Assembly: GCF_022539315.1 (NCBI RefSeq)
Contig: NC_066314.1
Coordinates: forward strand, 55,241,180 to 55,305,179
Reading direction: 5' to 3'
Source: Serinus canaria
Lineage: Eukaryota; Chordata; Aves; Passeriformes; Fringillidae
Length of the DNA: 64,000 nucleotides
Made by a program: the position numbers and the translations under genes. The notes below the pieces were generated by a model, which did not search any database, was not told the origin of the DNA, and saw only the letters and a program-made list of their open reading frames with translations. This document shows positions 35,128 to 49,500 of the stretch, in pieces; position 1 is the first letter of the stretch; every line of letters starts with the position of its first letter.

Positions 35128-36312
35128 TCCTTTTATGACAGGGTAACCCACCAGATTGATCAAGGGATGCTGATTGATGTAACCATTTTGGACCTCAGCA
35201 AAGCTTTCAGTACTGCTTCTCCCAGGATCCTTCTGGACAAACTTTCCAGCCCACAGCTGGATAAACACATCCTGTGATGGGTGAGCATCCTGTGATGGGT
35301 GAGGCACACAGGGTGACAGTGCCTGGGGTGACACCAGGCTGGCAGCAGTCACTGGTGGGGTCCCACAGGGCTCTGTTGTCAGCCCTGTGCTCTTGAACAT
35401 CCTCATTAATGATCTGAAGGAATTTTAAGTAATTTTGCCAATGACAAACTGGGAGAAGCTATTGACTTCCTGGAGGGCAGAGAGGCCCTGCAGAGAGCCC
35501 TGGAGAAATGATGGGACTGGGCAGTTCCCACTCTGTGGGGTTCCATAGGGGATCCTGCCCCTGGGATGGGGCACCCCGGCTGTATGGACAGACTGGGAAT
35601 GAGAGGCTGCAGAGCAGCTGCAGGAAGGGACCTGAGGGTTCCAGGCTGTGGCCAGCTGGACATGGGCCAGCAGTGGCCTGGTGCCAGCAGGGACGGCCTG
35701 TTCTGGGCCACCAGGCCCAGCATGGCCTGCCAGGCCAGGGAGGGGATTGCCCCACTCTGCTCGGGGCTGGGGCAGCCTCACCTCCAGTCCTAGGGGAAGT
35801 TTTGGGTGCCACAACATAAAAATCATAAAAAGCACATTAAGCTGTTGGAGAGTGTCCAAAGGAGGCCAGAAGGATGGGGCAGGGTCTGGAGGGCAGCCTT
35901 ATGAGGAGTGGCTGAGGGCACTTGGTCTGTTCAGCTGGAGAAGGAGACTGAGGGGAGACTCCTCGCAGTCTGCAGCTTCCTCACAATGGAAGCAGGGGAT
36001 CAGGAGCTGATCTCTTCTCACTGGCGACCAGTGACAGAACCTGAGGGAATGACATGAGGCCCTGTCAGGTGAGGGTTAGGCTGGATATTAGGAAAAGTTT
36101 TTTCCCCAGAGGGTGACTGGGGCACTAGAACAGGCTCCCCAGGGCAGTGGTCACAGCACCAAATCTGCCAGAGTTGAAGAAACATTTGGACAACGTTCCT
36201 ACAAACATGGTGGGATTCTTGGGGTTGTCTTTGTCCTTTACAGGGCCAGGAGTTGGACTTTGATGAGCCTTGCAAGTCCCTTCCAACCCAGGATATTCTA
36301 TGATTCTATTGA
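35128..36312 (+). mobile_element. CR1-type LINE, 5'-truncated, about 1.2 kb
   Basis: The segment starts within the CR1 reverse transcriptase (CCTTTTATGACAGGGTAAC, then a frame resembling VTILDLSKAFSTASPRIL, where functional copies have DL.KAFDTV.H..L). It runs through the characteristic 3' part (GGCTGGATATTAGGAAAAG, CCCAGAGGGTGACTGG, GGCACTAGAACAGGCTCC). It ends CCTTCCAACCCAGGATATTC followed by the TATGATTCTATT signature. The reading frame is broken by stops and indels, so it is dead. An 18-bp tandem duplication lies at 35268-35303. Confidence 0.92.
35268..35303. repeat. 18-bp tandem duplication inside CR1
   Basis: CATCCTGTGATGGGTGAG occurs twice head to tail at 35268-35285 and 35286-35303. 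It duplicates part of the dead reverse-transcriptase frame. Confidence 0.95.
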
Positions 36313-39300
36313 ATGTAATGGTGTGAAGCGTGTATCACCTGGAGGAACACTGCAAGCTTTGCTTTGTAGGTGTATCGGATGAATAAATATTCCACTTGAC
36401 TAACTTCATAGTTGCCAGCATCAACATTTTATAGTGTGAGCCATTTTCATTTCCCTTTTGCCCAGTTGATCTTTTCTAAAGAGATTATAAACAACTTAAT
36501 CAACATTCCTGTCATGTGTCATCCTATTAGGTTTCATTAATATCAGCTAGTTCTAATGCATGGTTCTAAATAGGCAATTTCTATTCCTTGCATTTATTAC
36601 CTGGGCTTTTAATCTTGATACACAATCAATTTAGGAATTTTTGCCCAACATAGTCTGTCTCTATTATATGTTGCCAACACTGAGAGTTTGAACAGTCTGA
36701 GGGTTTGGTGGTCCCTTCTCTTCAGACATTTCTGTTAATTGAAACCTCCCCTTGCAGCTCCTCACAGCCCTGTCTTCTGCAGAAGGGGAGCTCTTCCAAG
36801 CCATGCTGTTTTTCTGTTGCCCTAAAAAGCAAAATTTATTTAACTTATACCTCCTGTAAGCAGCATTTTCACTGTGAGATCCTTGCATCTTCTGATTTCC
36901 TTTATTTTCCTCCAAGCAGACATCCCTCTCCCCCAGTCCCATTCAGAGTGTAAATTTTATACAGTTAGATCATGAATCAGTGCAGCAATGTCTTCTGTTT
37001 TCAGGAGGTATTGTCCTTTTTGCTGTGGTTCCACTGTCAGTTCATCATTTTGGTGCCAGCCTGCCCTTTGTAAGACATTTTCCCTCCCCCAAGCAACAGG
37101 AGCTGATCTTCCTCCCTGGTTTTGTCTTTCCCTGTTTCTCCCAGGTACTCAGTGAGGGGATGCTCTCTGCCTTTCACTGTCCCAGTACACAAAATTCCTC
37201 AGACTTAGGGAAATAGTAAGAAGCCTGTGCACCCTATTTACTTATCAATCATCAATTGAACAACTTCTAAAGCAAAACCCTTTCCCAATGAATGGATCTT
37301 TTTGCTTGCCATAGCTCCAGTTCCTTCATTTGAAGTCTCATATCCCAGCTAAACCTCTCCCATGGAAAGGAGGCTGATCTCAAGCAGCTCAGGAAAGTGA
37401 AGGTCCAGCACAGTGGCATCACTCTTGGCTTCTTCAGCTCAGCCAGAAAAGAGCATGGTCCAAAATGAACATGGCTTCTCTTGAAAACATCTTGAAAAGT
37501 TTCACAAACCCTAGGGTGAGGTCATATAAAGGTGCCTTTGACTCATTTAGATGATCATTTTGCTGAGCTCAGTGCTCATTCTTCTGCTGAATTGAGAGGG
37601 ACCAAGACCAGCACCCGCTTCTTCAGAGTGGGTTTTCTTTTTGCTCTCTGGAAACAACCAAAGCAAATCAAACTATTGCACTGAAGACATCAAAGCAGCA
37701 GAAATAGAACTGGCAGACCCCAGGTTTTTGCTGTGGCTTTCCATGTACATTAAGATTTGGAGTGGATGGGACAGCCAGATGGATGTGGTGGCTGCCTGGC
37801 ATTGACCACCACTCTGGACATCTCCTTGAAGAATGCCACTGTGTAGCCACATGGGCTGGGGAGCAGGGCAGGTGGCTTCCCTTGGGGAATGCAGGGCTTG
37901 AGCTTTCCATTCCACAGGCAGAGCATTTTACACCATGAGAGGGGTCCAACACCAGCATGGATGCCCAGAGCGCTGATGAGCTCTGCACCTTTACAGATCC
38001 TCAAAGCTCAGCTGGAGCAGCCCTGAGCAGCTGCCACTGCTTAAAGCAAGAGGTTAGACTGGATATTTCCAGAGGTGCTCTGACCTGAGCCACTTGGAAA
38101 AAAGACTTGGGTCATTTAGCTCTTCACAGCTGCTCTCCAGATTCAAGGGACCCTGGGCTTCTGACAAGGCCACTCCCACTGGTATCAGCTCTCTCTTCAA
38201 GTGGGAACAGCTTTGCAGTTCTCTGAAGTCATGTACCTAGGAAAGGAAAAGCCTCTAAAACCATCAAGGAGTCAGGAGAAGTAACTACCTCTTACAACTG
38301 CAAATTCTTTTAAAGAACAAAAAGTCTTTATTTTGTCTTTATTAAAAAATAACAAACCCCCACATACCACCTTCCTATTTCAACTCTACATGTGGACTGT
38401 GAGTTCCTGATGATTCTTAGACCAACATCACAACTTCAGAACACAACCACTGTTAATAATGCCAAGCAGAGACTACTGAGACAAGGCTGTACTTTAAAGT
38501 AGGCTCTCCTTTTTCACTCAGAAACAGAAACAAAGCCAATAGGGAGCACAAAACATCACCATCACTTCTGAGAGCCCCATTCAAGTAATTTGCTTTCATA
38601 CATTTTGTTCCTTTCCATCTCCCAGCTTTGAGCTCCTTTTGTTGTTTCTAATAGATAACACCAACTTCAAAGTTTGGAGGAACTGTTCTTTTTTTGTCAG
38701 TGTTGTCCTTTTTTCTTTTATTCCTTTAGCAAATATTGATTTTTTAAATTTTTTTTTTCAAGTTAAAAGGGGCTGCTTTAACAAAGCATATCCAGCATCC
38801 AGGAGAGACAGGTGTCTTGCACTGTGGTGTCCTGAGTTCATGTAGACATGGAAGGACCCTGTTCTGACCAGCAAATGCAGTTGCACTGTATTCCCCTCCA
38901 CCCACACAGCCTTGTGGATGGCAGAGAAAGTCCTGCTATTCTGAGTAAAATCTGTGCACCAAAAGCTCTTGTGCCTTTATTTTAAGGGATGGCATAAGCT
39001 TGGTAGCAGTTGGATTAAAAGCAGTTAAGAAATCCCCTACTTTTAACTCAGAAGAGGGCACAAAATTTTGGAGTTTGTTGCAGTGATTGTGAGTGCCTGG
39101 TGGCTCCAGCTGTCATGCAACCAGCTCACTGTTGACTCCAGTGCAAACACACTGACGCAGAGCTGCAGGCAGCTGATGAAGTGTCTTCATCATAGTTTGC
39201 TGAGTGCCTTGTCTATATTTTCATGATTTATTACTTCCCTGACTTTCTTAGATGTTAGAAAGAACAATGAATCAATCCTAACGTTTTCAGAGTGGGGACT

Positions 39301-42300
39301 GCTAATTGCATGAGCTCTGTTTACCACTCGAGAGCTGTAATTTTGACAAGTCTCTTGACCCCATGTTAGTATACATGATTAATTATTGTTAAGGGTGTCT
39401 GCAGAAACAAACAGGATAGGTAACTCTTCAGAGCTTTTCTTTCTTTCTGAACAAGCAATAAACATATTTATGTTTGCACTGCTGGAACGGGTGGGGAAAG
39501 AAGGTGCTTTTGAAGTGATGGGGGTAAATCATCACTGCTCAGAGATGGGCATCCAGAGAGCACAGGCTGAGGTGATGGGGAAGCAGGTTGGAAGCAGTTC
39601 CTTCTCACGACTCCTTGGCAGATTTCCCTTTCCTGTGTGTATCACTACAGAGGATCTATGTCACTGCAAGCAGGGGCAGAGGTGCTGCATCCCTGGTGTG
39701 TGAATGAGGGGTGGGAAGCAGCACAGGCAGGCTACAAGGTTATTGGGGTGCCAGAGGTTTGTATCATTTCACAACTGATGGAACAAGGTCCAATGCTGTG
39801 GACCTTGCTGGGCCATTTTCTCTGGAGGCTTGCCCTGCCCTGCCATGCTTTACCTTGCTGTCCTGCTCTGCCTTTGCTCTGCTTGGTATTGGTATTCATT
39901 CCCCCCAGGACAGGGCTCTTCCTTCCCAGTGGAGGGAACCTACCCCATATGCAGCTACTGGCTCACCTGGAGAGGCTTGGGGTGATGGCAGTAGCTGTCC
40001 CCAGGCTCCTCCCAAGCAGAAGGATCTGTCTCCTTTTCCTACACCACTCCTGGCTTGTCGCAGTTCCTTGGAGCTAAAGCTGCTGTGGAAGGTGTTGAGT
40101 TTTATCTGTGGGCTCAAAAACAAGGCCAGGATGGGTTGACCCTCACCCTTGGGGAGCCCCAAAGAGATATCCAGAGTGGGGGTGTCCATGGTGAGATACT
40201 TCTCAGGGAGCTCCAGTGTGAGTGCTGTAAAATGGCAGGGACCACCAGGAGTGAACACGGGAAGCACAGGAGCTGGTGACAAAGGCAACATAATCAGCAG
40301 CTGACACAGTGAAGCAGCATTTTAAAATACCACATAACAGATGCAACCAGAATGGCTGTGCCATGCAACAACCTTAGAAAAGAGTAGAAAGAAACAGAAT
40401 TACAGGTTTAATTGCCTGTATTAACTGCTTTATCCTGCATAATTTTATAATTTCTAGAAAATTTGGTCCAGGTCATCATGATGGGAGGTAAAGTTGCCAG
40501 GAGACCTTGAAATTTGCCACTGTGGGTTACTACAGGGTACAGAGGACAGTATCTCTGCCTACACAAAGGCCTCCTCTGCACACCAGAAGTGCAAGCCATG
40601 CAGGACCTGACCTTGCTGCTTCCTGTCCCTTGTGTTTCAGCGCAGCAGCAGCACCACCAGGCTGAAAGAGCAACTCTTCAGGGACAAGCTTCTGTCTGAA
40701 GTTCACAGCACACAACACCGTGACCACCTGGCTCTGTGCCCTGCAGAGGTACAGATGGAGTCCCCTAGTCCCCTCCATCAGCTTCAGCCCCACACCCCCA
40801 CAGGCAGTGTCTCTACCAGGACACATGTAGCCATTCCTCTGTGGGCAAGGGGGCACTCATTGAGAGAGAGCATCTCGGCACCCTTTGAGACCCTTTCTCA
40901 CCCTTCCAGTGGCTTGTGTGGAGAGGCTTGTACCACCAATCTTGATATCTTCTAGTATTCCCAATTTTCTCTTGTCAGTGAGCTGGGCTAGCCCTAGCCC
41001 CCACAGCCAGGCTCTAATTGCAGTGGGGAAGGGGCACTTGGAGCTTCACTGGTAGGAGGGTTCTTTAACATCACCTTTGATTCTCCCCAGACTTTCCTGG
41101 ATGTTGGGCAGCTCATGTGGCTGGGCAAAGCTTTTCCCTTACTCTGACATTGAAGCTTCATTCTACCATAAACCACCGCAACATGTTTATAGCAACCAGC
41201 ATTTTCCCATCTGGCCCTGCTCAAGTTGCTCACCCCATTCAGAACACAGAGACACTGACAGGATAAATGGAATGAGAGTTCTGGAAACAGCCAACCTGTC
41301 TTGTCGTTGTTTCCCATAGCTGTCCCCCCGTCCCCAAGGCCATGCAGAGGCAAGACCAGAGCTCAGAGGGAGAGAATGGGCTCTTCTCCCACAGCAGGAA
41401 GCATTTGTCCACTAACCAGGCCCACAGTGGGTGAGACCAAAGAGCACAAGGGCATGGCGTGCACACACCCAGTGACATGTGGTGAGCTTAATTGCTCTGC
41501 TCAGTTTTAGTCCGTCATGCTCTGGAGAGGGAACATACTTCACTGGGCGGGGGGAAACAATGCCAACCGATTTGTGCAGAAGAAAAGCCTGTGCCTTTAA
41601 TCTATTTGAAAGGTTTTGTACATCAAAGTGCTGGCCAGAAGAGCTATCGCTGATATAATTGGTGTAGACAATTCCAAAGGTTTTGATAAAGACCTTTGCG
41701 GAAGAGCTATTCATGGGGGGCAAAGAAGGTTTGGGCAGCAGCTAAGAAACAAAAACCTCAAAAGCAGGATGAAGGCTGCACAAATGTCACACAGCTCCTT
41801 TTCCCAGCCAGGGATGATGAGGATTGCCAAGGGCAGAACCAAAGACAGGGGAGCTGGCCAGAGTGGGGGAAGAAGATCCCTACCACAGACACAGCCTGGG
41901 CAAGGCTCCCTGAGAGGAAGGAGTGACAGTTGTACTAAGTACAGATCAGTTCTCACCTGTTGAAGAGAAAACCAAACTAAGGCCATGGGCAGCTCACCAC
42001 AGTGGTCCTTTGAGGGTTACAAATACATGCTACTATCCCAAAAACTCCTAAAAAAATTGAAGATATTGGGTAAAACTCAGGAAAGAAAGTAGCAGAGAAC
42101 TGTGTCTAAATGGTCAGATAGGAAGGAAGAAGACATCCTCTTCTGGCACTACTGCCTCTCACCAACTCCCAAACGATACATCAAAAATAGAGGAGGGGAG
42201 CATTTCCAAGATGGGAAAGTAAGGAAGTTAGGAATAGAGTCTAGCTAGAATTGAAATTATTTTAATCTCAGATGAAGTGAGTAAAAAGCAACATAATGGC

Positions 42301-45300
42301 CAATATACAAAATAACAAATGGCACAAAAGAGGTGCACATAAGTACTCCTATTTTCATTTTGCACATAAAAAGAGAACAAAGGGACAGTCAATAAACCCA
42401 AGCAGCAGCACACGTACATGGATGAGTGAAATACTGTTATTCTAATGCACACTGCATAATCATCCAGGGTGCTCCCGGTTCCAAAATATCACTAAAATTG
42501 CAGATGCAGAGAGACTTGCAAGAAAGGGACAAGAATGTACCTGAAAGTAAAAACAATTTGCAGCTATATTTGCTTTGTGTGAGTTACTTGAGTAGAAAGC
42601 AATAATATAGCTTTTAAGAGAGAAATTTTCACACAAACAGCAATAAATGGAATGGGGGCAAAGGTCCCCATGGGCAGATTATTCCAAAAATTGCCTTCTA
42701 AGGGATGTCTCATCCCTCCTTCCTCTGAAGTATTTGCATTGACTGTAGGCAGCAGTCAGTGACTGGAAAAGACAAACCACTTCTTATCTCCTCTGGATCC
42801 CTCCTGCAGCAAGACCAGAGCACCTTCCCACCTTCTGTGTCCCCAGCATGACCCTGAGACAGGGTTTTTGATCCTTTCTGGAGCACCAAAAGCAGCTGCT
42901 TGGGTGGGTGCTGAGTTCCAGCCTGCTCTTTCCTTCTAGTCAAGGAACATTTCACATCCTCAGCCGTATGTGACTGAGAGAGGTAAAAATAATCTTGTCA
43001 TCTTTTTTTTTCATTGACGTGCAGTGATATCTCCCCTGTTCATTGCTGAAATGAACCAGAATTAATCTCAGCCAACAATTCTGCCTGGTGATGGGAATGC
43101 ACACATTAGTGATACACATCAGCACACCTTCCTTCAGGAGTGCTGCTACCTGGATAAATATCAGTGAAGGTCAGCAAAGGGGAGGTGGGGCAGGAAATTA
43201 CTTGAGAGGTCATCCCAAATTTAAACAGAGCTGACAACTGCACAGCCAGATTTGTGGAAATCTTCCTTTTCATGGCCTCCTTTATCTGAGGTAGATCAGA
43301 AACTCAGGTCTTTCTGTGCCCACAAAGTTAAAATAAAAATATTCACGTGGCCTTAATCTCCCTCTCTGTGAAGATGTGTCCTGACATCCAACTCAGATCA
43401 GGAACTCTCCTTCCACCCAACTGCTGCCCACTCCCAAAGGACAGCATCCCAGTCCCTGACCTCTCCGGAGCTCTGCTTCAGCACTCCCCCAGTAGTTTTT
43501 CCGTGCTTCCCAGGCACACCTGGCACACTCTCCCACCAAAATACATCCACTACAGGCAGTGGTTGCTGTTTTCCCCTCTCTCTGCAACCTGAACCTCAAG
43601 CTTGTTACCCTTTGCCGGAGATGTGGTGGCTGGAAGATGGGAGACAGAGCAGGACACCCTCTGCTGACCCCCCTCCATAACAACTTTAATGTCCCACAGC
43701 CTGGCTCCTACCCCTGGAGAAGATGGCAGTCATTCCAACATGGAGCTGATCACATGAGCTGCACATTAAGAGACCTTATTTTTTGTTGTGTGTTGGGTTT
43801 TTTTTTTTTTTTTAAGATTTTATTTGTGTAACATGCTTGACCAAAAATTACAACACTCAAGTTATGTCAAAATGATTAAATAATCTTTAAGCTTTCATAC
43901 CTCAAGTACTTTAAATGATATTTTGAAGTAACAGTTGCTTTCATATCCTTTTCACATAAAAATACCCAGTATTTGGAAGTTACCTTAGGAAAAATTATTT
44001 TTAAGAGAATATTTTATGGTTGACATAGAAATTTTGCTGAGGCTAATAAAAGGACCTCTTCCTTTCACTTTAACATTTAAGTGCCGTGAACAAATGTAAA
44101 CATTTCAGACTTCAACATACAGCCAATTTCCTGCCACATTTGTTGCAAACCACTTGAATTGTGACTAGATAAGCCACTTTTATTCTAACTACATGCTATT
44201 GTTCATCTTCCCAATGATGACAGGAGTTCGTATTCAACTATGAATTTCAGTTCCTACTGATTTAGGAGCTGATCCTGAAATTTCTACACCAGTAGCTCTG
44301 ACAAAAGTGGCCCCATCTGAATTAATGGCAGACTGCTCATGCACTTGTGAACCACTCCCCCAAAAACCAGTTGCAGGTGTCACCTATTGTTTTGGGTTTC
44401 ATTTTCAGGAAAACAAAGCAGCGCATTAGTTTAGACACACAGTCACCAAACAGATTACAAGAAATGACAGACCTGTGACTTGTCATGTTTTCGGGGGGGT
44501 CTAGTGGCTTCTTGTGGGTTCACAGCATGAGTCAGTTACTGGGCCTGAACAACTTGGCTCCAGGCAGCACCTGAAAGAGCTGCTGCACATGGGAAGCCAG
44601 TGAAAAGCAGAGTTTGTGCCCACCGAGCTGAGAATCCAGGCTTACATGGCCTGGTTTTGCAACACAGATATTTTAAATTGTTTATTTGTATAACGTACAT
44701 GCAGCTGCTACGTAAAACTCACACTTACATCCATGTAACACACACAATTCTCCAATGTATGTGTGCAGGTGTGGGCTATGCACAGATCTGCAACTAGCTC
44801 TGAGCTGGCAGTGCTGTGGTGTGCCCAATTTGTGTGAATAAGATTAATGCCTAGATGCTGTCAGCCCCCAGTTCAGGATGCCCACATTCAGAATACAGCA
44901 GTTAAATTATCTCCATCAAGTCAAAAGGACATGTTTGTTAGTTCAAGACAGAAATCCATTTCTTGCAGGACATGTCTGAAGCCCTGGGGTTTTTATTGGT
45001 GGCTTTCAAAAAAATTCTTAAGCTTCTGCCTAGGACAGGACTGAAATCCCAGCAGCTTCAATACCTCTGCTAGCACTGCAGGAGAGCTGCACTGGCAGTA
45101 CGGTGGCTGTGGACCATCCCAACCAGCTCCTGCCATGTTCCCTGCTTTGCCTGGTGCCAAAAGCAACACAACAGATGGGTTTCTACTGGGTTTGTGCTGA
45201 GCATCTCTCAGCAGTGTCCATGAGTGGCAAACAGCAGTACCAGGTCCCCTGAGGTGAGATCTGCTCTGCACGCTTTGGTGTGAACCTCTCACTCACAGCC

Positions 45301-46107
45301 ACCCAAAAGGGAGTGCTCAAACTACACTCTGGGTTGATATCTTCCCCTTGACATACATGTTCCCAAGGACAAAATGATCACAATGACATTCAACCACTCC
45401 TGACCAGGGCCAAATTCAATCCAGTAATCTCATCATTGGCTGGATGTCCCATTAGCAGTTTTTAAACCAATGGTCCCAGTAGGTTTTATTTAAAAAACCA
45501 TTACTAATCATTGGGTGGGCTCTTTGCAGGTTCTTTCTTTTTTCCTTAAATACAATAACATATCGCTTTACCATATGAAAACACAGCTATATTTTTCCTT
45601 TTCTTTTTTAAGGGAAATGTCATCTGTTTTTTTTTTTCTTTTTAAACAGACAAGGCCAGGTTACAAATTCCTGAGTTTATACTGCACTTAACTCAGTCTC
45701 CCTTCTTGAATGTTGAGCTGTTTACAGCATGCTGGCTATATGCACCATTTCCCTTGCCATCTGTAATGTCAGATGTAGTAAAACTTCATTTCAGTGCAGT
45801 GAATTAGGGCCTGTATTGCATTGGTTTTGAATAGATGCAAAGACATAGATCTGGAGGACTTGGAGAAATAGCTTTCCTCCTGTGACTGGTCATTTGTGCG
45901 CCATCTTTTATATCTGCCATGTGATTAAGGGAAAACATCTTTACCATTATTTTTATTTTACCAAGAGCTCACTGAAAAACACCTGCAATGAGGAAATCCT
46001 AGTCTAAACACTTATGTTTAAACTGCAAACTTTCTTAAAGAAACACTCCTTTGAAAGACATTGTTCTTTTAATAAGTCCAGTATATGGTATGTACAAAAG
46101 CCCCTAC
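36313..46107. other. Intergenic sequence and probable MPPED1 3' UTR
   Basis: No exon or transposon was recognised. The right part, from 46412 downward, must include the MPPED1 3' UTR on the - strand, but its end is not visible. Hexamers reading AATAAA on the - strand occur in several places (for example the TTTATT at 45485-45490 and around 43822), so the cleavage site cannot be chosen. A poly-T run lies at 43799-43813. Frames up to 146 codons near 39.6-41.3 kb on both strands lack motifs. Confidence 0.4.
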
Positions 46108-46166
46108 TAGATATATATAGATATATATCTATATATATATATATATATATATCTAGATATATATGT
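46108..46166. repeat. MPPED1: (TA)n tract with palindromic CTAGATATAT ends, probable MPPED1 3' UTR
   Basis: A run of AT dinucleotides broken by AGATATATATCT and flanked by TAGATATATA and TATCTAGATA motifs, which gives overlapping self-complementarity. It starts about 250 bases downstream of the MPPED1 stop codon, so it would be transcribed in the 3' UTR. Its length is likely variable. Confidence 0.85.
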
Positions 46167-46412
46167 GTAGAATGCATTCACTTTTCTGTGTTCACAAACA
46201 TTTTAATGGTGAAATGTTAGTCTTTAATCTGGTTCTGGCACCAAAATGTCTTTGTTCCTTGTCCACTTTTGTTACTCTAAATTTATCTGTGAAGAGCTAG
46301 CAGGGAAAAAAAGGATTTTGCTTTTTTTTGTTGAATGGTTCCCTATTGGGATTCTCAGACAGCAATATAAAGTTGCTTATGTGTCGGGTACAACTTTAAA
46401 TCCTCATTATAA

Positions 46413-46531
46413 TCATGTGTTCCTTGGAGTAGGTAAGTCAATAACTATAGGTGGATTAAGTGGCTGGTAATTCACAGTGCACACAGATGCATTCACATAG
46501 GTGGTGGTTCCATCAGCCATGACACCATAAC
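46413..46531 (-). CDS. MPPED1: MPPED1 last coding exon
   Basis: MPPED1 is a class III metallophosphoesterase domain protein enriched in brain. Members of the family hydrolyse phosphodiesters such as 2',3'-cAMP in vitro. On the - strand the acceptor TTTTTTAG precedes 46531. Two bases complete the glycine of HEG, then the exon reads YGVMADGTTTYVNASV, CTVNYQPLNPPIV, IDLPTPRNT and TGA at 46413-46415. The NYQP.NPPIVIDLPTPRN tail is that of MPPED1; as I recall, MPPED2 has FQPTNPPIIFDLPNPQGS. All 39 codons are open. The exon sits 3463 bases from the preceding one. The gene converges with the EFCAB6 remnant. The paralogue assignment and activity come from family knowledge. Confidence 0.95.
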
Positions 46532-49500
46532 CTAAAAAAGGAAGAAAAATTCTGGTTACTCTCATTATTCCTGATTATCTTCTTTCATTCTTAATTATGT
46601 TTATCACACAATGATAAGTGCCACATTTTTTTATTACTTAGAAGGAATTTAAAAATTATCTTTGTGCAAAACACAACTGTTCCCTGTATCAATACCACCT
46701 TTGTCCTACAGAATAACTTTTTAAATTGTGAAAGAAAAGCAAAATGAGCACTCAGTAGCTGGTGGCTATTATCTCTGGCAGCCAGCACACTAAACCTCCT
46801 TAGAAAGATAGATACTTCTCTCTGCAGAGATTTTTCTCTTAAAATTGTTTTAGTTTTGGAAAGGATGCTCCTGATTGTTCAGGCTTGCAGTCATCAGTGC
46901 AGCAAACTTTGGGCAATTTTAGTCTTCCCACCTTTTTTTCCCGCCCTGTGTTGAACATCCTTTAAGCAACCAGTGAAGAAAAAACAATGCTTGACTGAAG
47001 CAAGTACATGTGCATGTGCATTAGGGCAGGATTTGCCTAGTAGGAACCTCTTCTTGCTTTGTCTTTGAACTTGTTGACCAAACTTGATGGAAAAGCACTA
47101 AAATGCCTGCCCAGGCTGAGAAAAAATGGCTTTATTATTGAATGCATTGTCTAACAGACAAGGTGAATTCACACCTCAAAACATCAGAACATTTCCACAG
47201 GAGAGCACACACATCTCTGTGTCTCACCAGCGGTGAAAAAGCTTCAGCTACATCTCATGTCTGGCTAGACACCCAGGGCAAACAATTCCAGAGTTAAATC
47301 TGCAGAAAAACAAACTTTCAGCTCTAATTCCTGTAGAAGTACAGTGAAATGCTGTTTCAGAAAGTGAAGAAGAAGCCCTTTGACAGCCTTAGTGTTATGA
47401 AAAAGAAGACACTCTCCATTGTCAAAAATCTTTTAATGAATCACTAAAAACCCATAAGCTTGATTTTACGAAAGCTAAAAGCCTAAGGTCAGAAACTTTC
47501 ACTGAAATATTATGATCGATATGAAGAACTGCATTTGTCATCAGAAAGACATGATTTTGGGGAAATCACCTGGTAGAAAGCATTTGCACTAAGATTCAAT
47601 TTCACCTTTCATAAAGTTAATAGTGAAATGTATTCAGTGCTATATGCACACTAAGCTCTAGCTATTCAAACCCTAGGTACTGAGGACCCTATGTTTTCTC
47701 TGAATGCAATTTTGTGTCTTTCACAGCACTGAAAATTGCATATTTTGCAAACAAATAAACAGTAGCCAAATCCTTTCTTTTTGGTTCCTTAAAACACCCT
47801 GAATAATGCAGGGACCCCTACACCTTCATGAAAAAACTACACTATAATTAGGGCTCAGGGAGGGAAGAAAACTCTGTCAGGCTCCTGTCAGAGGAATTTC
47901 TTTAAATCCCTTTCTGTTTGCCACAGAATGACGGTTCTGAGGAAAACACAAAATGCACGGAGGGGAGTCAGCACCATGGCTGGGACTTTCTGTCTCCTTG
48001 GCTACACAGTTGAAGAGACCAGACGCTTCCTTTTACTGGAAGATTCCTAATGCTGCAGCTTTCACTCCTGTCCCACTGCCAGCAGGGTTTTCTCGGCCAT
48101 GACCTCAGTGGAGTACTGGCTACACTGGGAAAATAAGAATTTTAGCCAGAGCCCCTGCCATGCTGCTTGTCCTTTCCATGGGTACATCAGCAGCAAACCC
48201 ATGTGCAGAGCTATTTTTTGGCAGACATAGTAGTGCAAAGAGGGAATAGAGAAGAAACATCTCTTATAAGCACCTTTTCCCCCCAGATGTTCAATAAATG
48301 ACTGCTGCAGATGTAGCTATGCTCATTCCGAGGAAGAACTCATCTGTTCAAATCATGCATTCTCTCTACAAAGTGCAGCTTTGTTTGCACAGGCTGCCTG
48401 CAATGGGAATTCTCCTCTGCAGAGATTTAGCATCCCACTGAAAAACAGGCTCTGCAGTTCCCCATTTGTTTTCTCTAAATTATGATAGTTAACAAGAAGA
48501 GTACCTTGTTTCTGTGTTTTGATACCTACTGTGCCAGCTATATTAATTCACAGGATTTAATATTCTATGGAGGTGCCATTCTTTTCCCTTGAGAGCCAAA
48601 GTTGGACTTGGTTTTAGCAGATGTGATTTTGTTTACCTGCCTGAAGCTTCATGGCTTGCTGTTCGCTTATATCCCCTGCAACCCTCTTGGCTTATAATTT
48701 CTGAAATGACAATGAGTTCGAACTATATTCACCAGCTCTCTTAGTTGGAATATCAGAGTGCTCTAGCAGCATTATTTGTTTATTCTGTGATTTAACAGCA
48801 CTTTGGACTTTAACCAGGCATTAACAGGTCACTGCAGATGAGACAAATGAGGAGAATGGACCTAATCCTTGAGCTATAAAATAATGATCTGAGCATCTTA
48901 TCCGTTAATTTTACACCACCAGCCATGTCACTTCTAATGTGCCGTGGTGAAAACCTCCAGCAGCAAGTCAGAGAGGGATATCTTAGGAAGGGTTCTTCAC
49001 AAAACCAGAAGTATCTGAATGCCAGCTCCTCCAGGTTTTCCATCTCTACACTGCTGAGACCCACAGCAATCCTACAGCAAAAGCTGGAGCAGTCCCAGAA
49101 GCAGAAAACTGGCAGCTGTGGAGTACCTTTTCCTGCCAGTAAGTTAACGCTGCCAAAGATGGAGCAGCTGATAATACACACGTACATGCCAATAGTTCAC
49201 TCCTGCACAGCCCACTGCTTTCTGCTTGGGGTGGCAGCACTGCTTGAAGCCTTACTCTGTGAACAGGACAGGCAGCATCTACCTTTCCCTTTGCCTGGAG
49301 ATGAACTGCTGTCACTGACTTCAGCAGAGCATATCTATTACCATTTACTTGGCTTGTGCAAAGGGTACTCTTTTTTTTCTTTTTTCCCAGTTAAATATCA
49401 AATAGTCAATAGAACCACTTGTTTTGTCTGAGCACAAAATGTTTCCCCTGCCAAAGCAATCAAATGCATCCATGAATATCTTGGAACTTCTATACCAGTC

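Noticed and set aside
35425..36010. Long GC-rich open frames near 35.4-36.0 kb
   Set aside because: They are shadow frames of the dead CR1 3' part.
48925..49431. 168-codon open frame on the + strand
   Set aside because: Lies inside the last MPPED1 intron, has no recognised motif, and overlaps equally long frames on the other strand.
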